From Mesorhizobium sangaii (GTDB taxonomy: Bacteria > Pseudomonadota > Alphaproteobacteria > Rhizobiales > Rhizobiaceae): a DNA stretch of 64,000 nucleotides. The notes beneath the pieces were generated by a model. The model saw nothing but the letters and a program-made list of their open reading frames with translations, made no database searches and had not been told where the DNA came from. Shown in pieces: positions 62,417-64,000 of the stretch (the first letter of the stretch is position 1; each line of letters begins with the position of its first letter). Position numbers and translations under genes: made by a program. The stretch lies in assembly GCF_014207355.1 (NCBI RefSeq), contig NZ_JACHEF010000001.1:434001-498000 (forward strand), read 5' to 3'.

Positions 62417-63640
62417 ATGTTCGAATTGAAGAGCTTCTGGTCTTCGGAGCGCGGCAACTTTGCCATGGCGACGGCCATAGCAATGCTGCCGATAATGCTT
62501 GTCGTGGCCGGTACCATCGATCTGACCGGCACGAGCGACGACGCCGCGCAATTGCAGAATTCGCTAGACGCGGCTGGGCTTGCCGTCGGCACAAAGTACC
62601 TACCCAGCATGACCGCGAGTGATGTGCAGGAGCTTGGGCTGGCATTCTTTACGGCCAATATGAGCGTCGCCGACCAGCAGGAGTATGCGGGCAGCGTCTC
62701 CGCCTTTTCGGCAAGCGCCAGTGGCGACCCGAGTGCCTATTACATCTCGGTTTCGTCCAGCATCAGCCGTCCGAGCTTCATCAATGGCGCGGCCCCCTGG
62801 CCAGCCCACCGCTCGGCCACCGTCAAGATGGACCCCGGCGCGCAGGCCTGTGTGCTGGCGCTCGATTCACATGCGTCGGCCGCCGTGAGCCTGCAGGGCT
62901 CGACCGATGTCTCCATGAGCAGTTGCGTGATCGCGGCAAACTCGGATGCGTCCGATGCAGTCAGCAGGGGCGGTTCGGCGCAGGTGTCGGCGGGCTGCGT
63001 CTCGACCGCCGGCGGCACTTCCGGGCTGTCGCCGCCCAACGCCAATCTTACCTGCGGTGCGCCGCTCGAACATCAATATGCGTCTTTCGATCCACTGGCG
63101 GACGTCGTCCCACCCCCCTACACATTGTGCCTGCCCGTGCCGAACGGCAAAACTTACACGCTGTCGCCAGGCACGTATTGCGACAAGACCTTGTCGGGAA
63201 ACATCACGCTCAATCCAGGCGTCTACATCCTGCGCGGCACCACCATAAAGCCGGGCGGCAACGGCAGCCTAAACGGCCAAGGCGTGACCATATTCCTCGT
63301 GGAGGACGCACAGATCTACATAAATGCAAATGAAGTGGTGAACCTTTCCCCTCCCACCAGCGGTCCATACGCTGGCATTACCATTTTCGAGAGTCATGGC
63401 AACACTTCGGCCTTGACGCTGAATGGCGGCGCAAATTCCGTGATCAGCGGGTTCGTCTATGCGCCTGACGCTCCCATTTCCTTTGCCGGCAACTCAGATA
63501 TGAGCGGTCAAGGCGACTGCCTGAGGCTTGTTGGCCTGACCGTACTGATGACCGGCAACTCATCCATCAAGACCGACTGCACAGCCGTGTTTGGAAATCG
63601 CGAGATGTATGCAAGCCGCCTCGTCACCCTGGTGAAATGA
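62417..63640 (+). CDS. TadG-like pilus protein with a repeat-rich extracellular part
   Basis: A 407-residue protein with a TadE/TadG-type N-terminus (FWSSERGNFAMATAIAMLPIMLVVAGTIDLTGTSDDAAQLQNSLDAAGLA). The rest is Ser/Gly/Asn-rich and looks like parallel beta strands (GNITLNPGVYILRGTTIKPGGNGSLNGQGVTIFLVEDAQIYINANEV), with several Cys that may pair. There is no von Willebrand domain here, unlike the relative at 58.5 kb. It is probably a surface protein held by the N-terminal helix. Function unproven. Confidence 0.8.
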   Translation: MFELKSFWSSERGNFAMATAIAMLPIMLVVAGTIDLTGTSDDAAQLQNSLDAAGLAVGTKYLPSMTASDVQELGLAFFTANMSVADQQEYAGSVSAFSASASGDPSAYYISVSSSISRPSFINGAAPWPAHRSATVKMDPGAQACVLALDSHASAAVSLQGSTDVSMSSCVIAANSDASDAVSRGGSAQVSAGCVSTAGGTSGLSPPNANLTCGAPLEHQYASFDPLADVVPPPYTLCLPVPNGKTYTLSPGTYCDKTLSGNITLNPGVYILRGTTIKPGGNGSLNGQGVTIFLVEDAQIYINANEVVNLSPPTSGPYAGITIFESHGNTSALTLNGGANSVISGFVYAPDAPISFAGNSDMSGQGDCLRLVGLTVLMTGNSSIKTDCTAVFGNREMYASRLVTLVK

Positions 63641-63719
63641 GCGGGCAACTGCTGTTTCGATTCCAGATTTCCACCGCCCTGCCCGGCAAAAGCCATGATC
63701 GCGACTATCTCAGGCAGGC

Positions 63720-64000
63720 ATGACCACTTCGGGAATCGAACACGACCAGATCGCGAACTTGAACAGGCGCAAATGGCTCAAGGCAGTCGGCCTTGCCGCC
63801 CTGGCCGGGCTCGCTGCCTGCAGCACCGTTTCGCTGCCGACCGGCGAAGGCGCCGGTGTCTCCTCGTCCGCCACCGGCACGCTGGCCAGCATCCGCGCCT
63901 CGGCCGGGCTTCCGCCGCTGGTTGCCGACCCACAGCTCGAGCAGGCCGCCCTGCAGCAGGCCGGCTACATGGCGCGGCGTGGCCGCATGAGCCACACCAC
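63720..64000 (+). CDS. CAP-domain lipoprotein, cut by the right window edge
   Basis: 93 codons are visible from ATG 63720. A twin-arginine segment (NRRKWLKAVGLAALAGLAAC) ends in a lipobox LAAC at about residue 35, so export by Tat and lipid attachment are likely. The next part, LASIRASAGLPPLVADPQLEQAALQQAGYMARRGRMSHT, matches the start of the CAP (SCP/PR-1) domain. The remainder is outside the window. Its role is unknown. Confidence 0.8.
   Translation, partial: MTTSGIEHDQIANLNRRKWLKAVGLAALAGLAACSTVSLPTGEGAGVSSSATGTLASIRASAGLPPLVADPQLEQAALQQAGYMARRGRMSHT

Overview
The window reads as chromosomal DNA of a GC-rich alphaproteobacterium of the Rhizobiales, most likely Mesorhizobium or a close relative. 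The inference rests on the gene repertoire (HutF-type histidine degradation, the pmbA-cysQ-DUF4170-DUF374-waaA-lpxK block, an endonuclease-type MutL, DUF2093) and on several families of short palindromic repeats that look rhizobial. I see no rRNA, no convincing tRNA, no CRISPR array, no transposase and no prophage.

Layout. 1-3.0 kb: histidine utilisation (hutI cut by the left edge, hutF, hutC) with a perfect palindrome between the divergent genes. 3.1-6.8 kb: a RidA protein, then a zinc ABC transporter of AztABC type behind a Zur-like box, then a DUF442 protein. 6.8-13.3 kb: tyrosine/homogentisate catabolism (Lrp regulator, hppD; opposite strand hmgA, an MBL-fold hydrolase, a fumarylacetoacetase, a small membrane protein and a DinB protein; a MarR regulator). 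No maleylacetoacetate isomerase is visible. 13.3-16.0 kb: threonine to glycine plus acetyl-CoA (tdh, kbl) with a small unknown coupled gene. 16.3-22.1 kb: a GGDEF-EAL protein, a polysaccharide deacetylase whose signal peptide lies in another frame, a MarR/membrane-protein pair around a perfect palindrome, queF, and two paralogous exported proteins.

22.3-28.6 kb is the most distinctive part. A cobalamin-dependent methyltransferase set (MttB-superfamily enzyme, Tat-exported solute-binding protein, corrinoid protein, enolase-superfamily racemase) is read as one block and faces a divergent LysR regulator. I infer uptake and demethylation of a quaternary amine such as a proline betaine.

28.7-44 kb is mostly housekeeping: mutL, a DMT exporter with a LysR regulator, lipid A/Kdo assembly (lpxK, waaA and partners), cysQ, pmbA, epmA facing efp, a broken HNH nuclease gene, a RibD-like reductase and a patatin. 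44-51.3 kb: two M16 peptidase genes separated by a MITE-like element, rsmD, a pseudouridine synthase with an 81-bp tandem repeat, tadA and a lipoprotein. 51.4-64 kb: ileS, a MipA/OmpV porin-like protein, an HdeD-like protein, a threefold 56-bp hairpin repeat, ribF, a HAD hydrolase, two TadG-like proteins around a LysE exporter and a DUF2189 protein, and a CAP-domain lipoprotein cut by the right edge.

Start codons were moved inward where ribosome-binding sites or family N-termini required it. All functional calls come from reading the sequence and recalling the families; no search was run.
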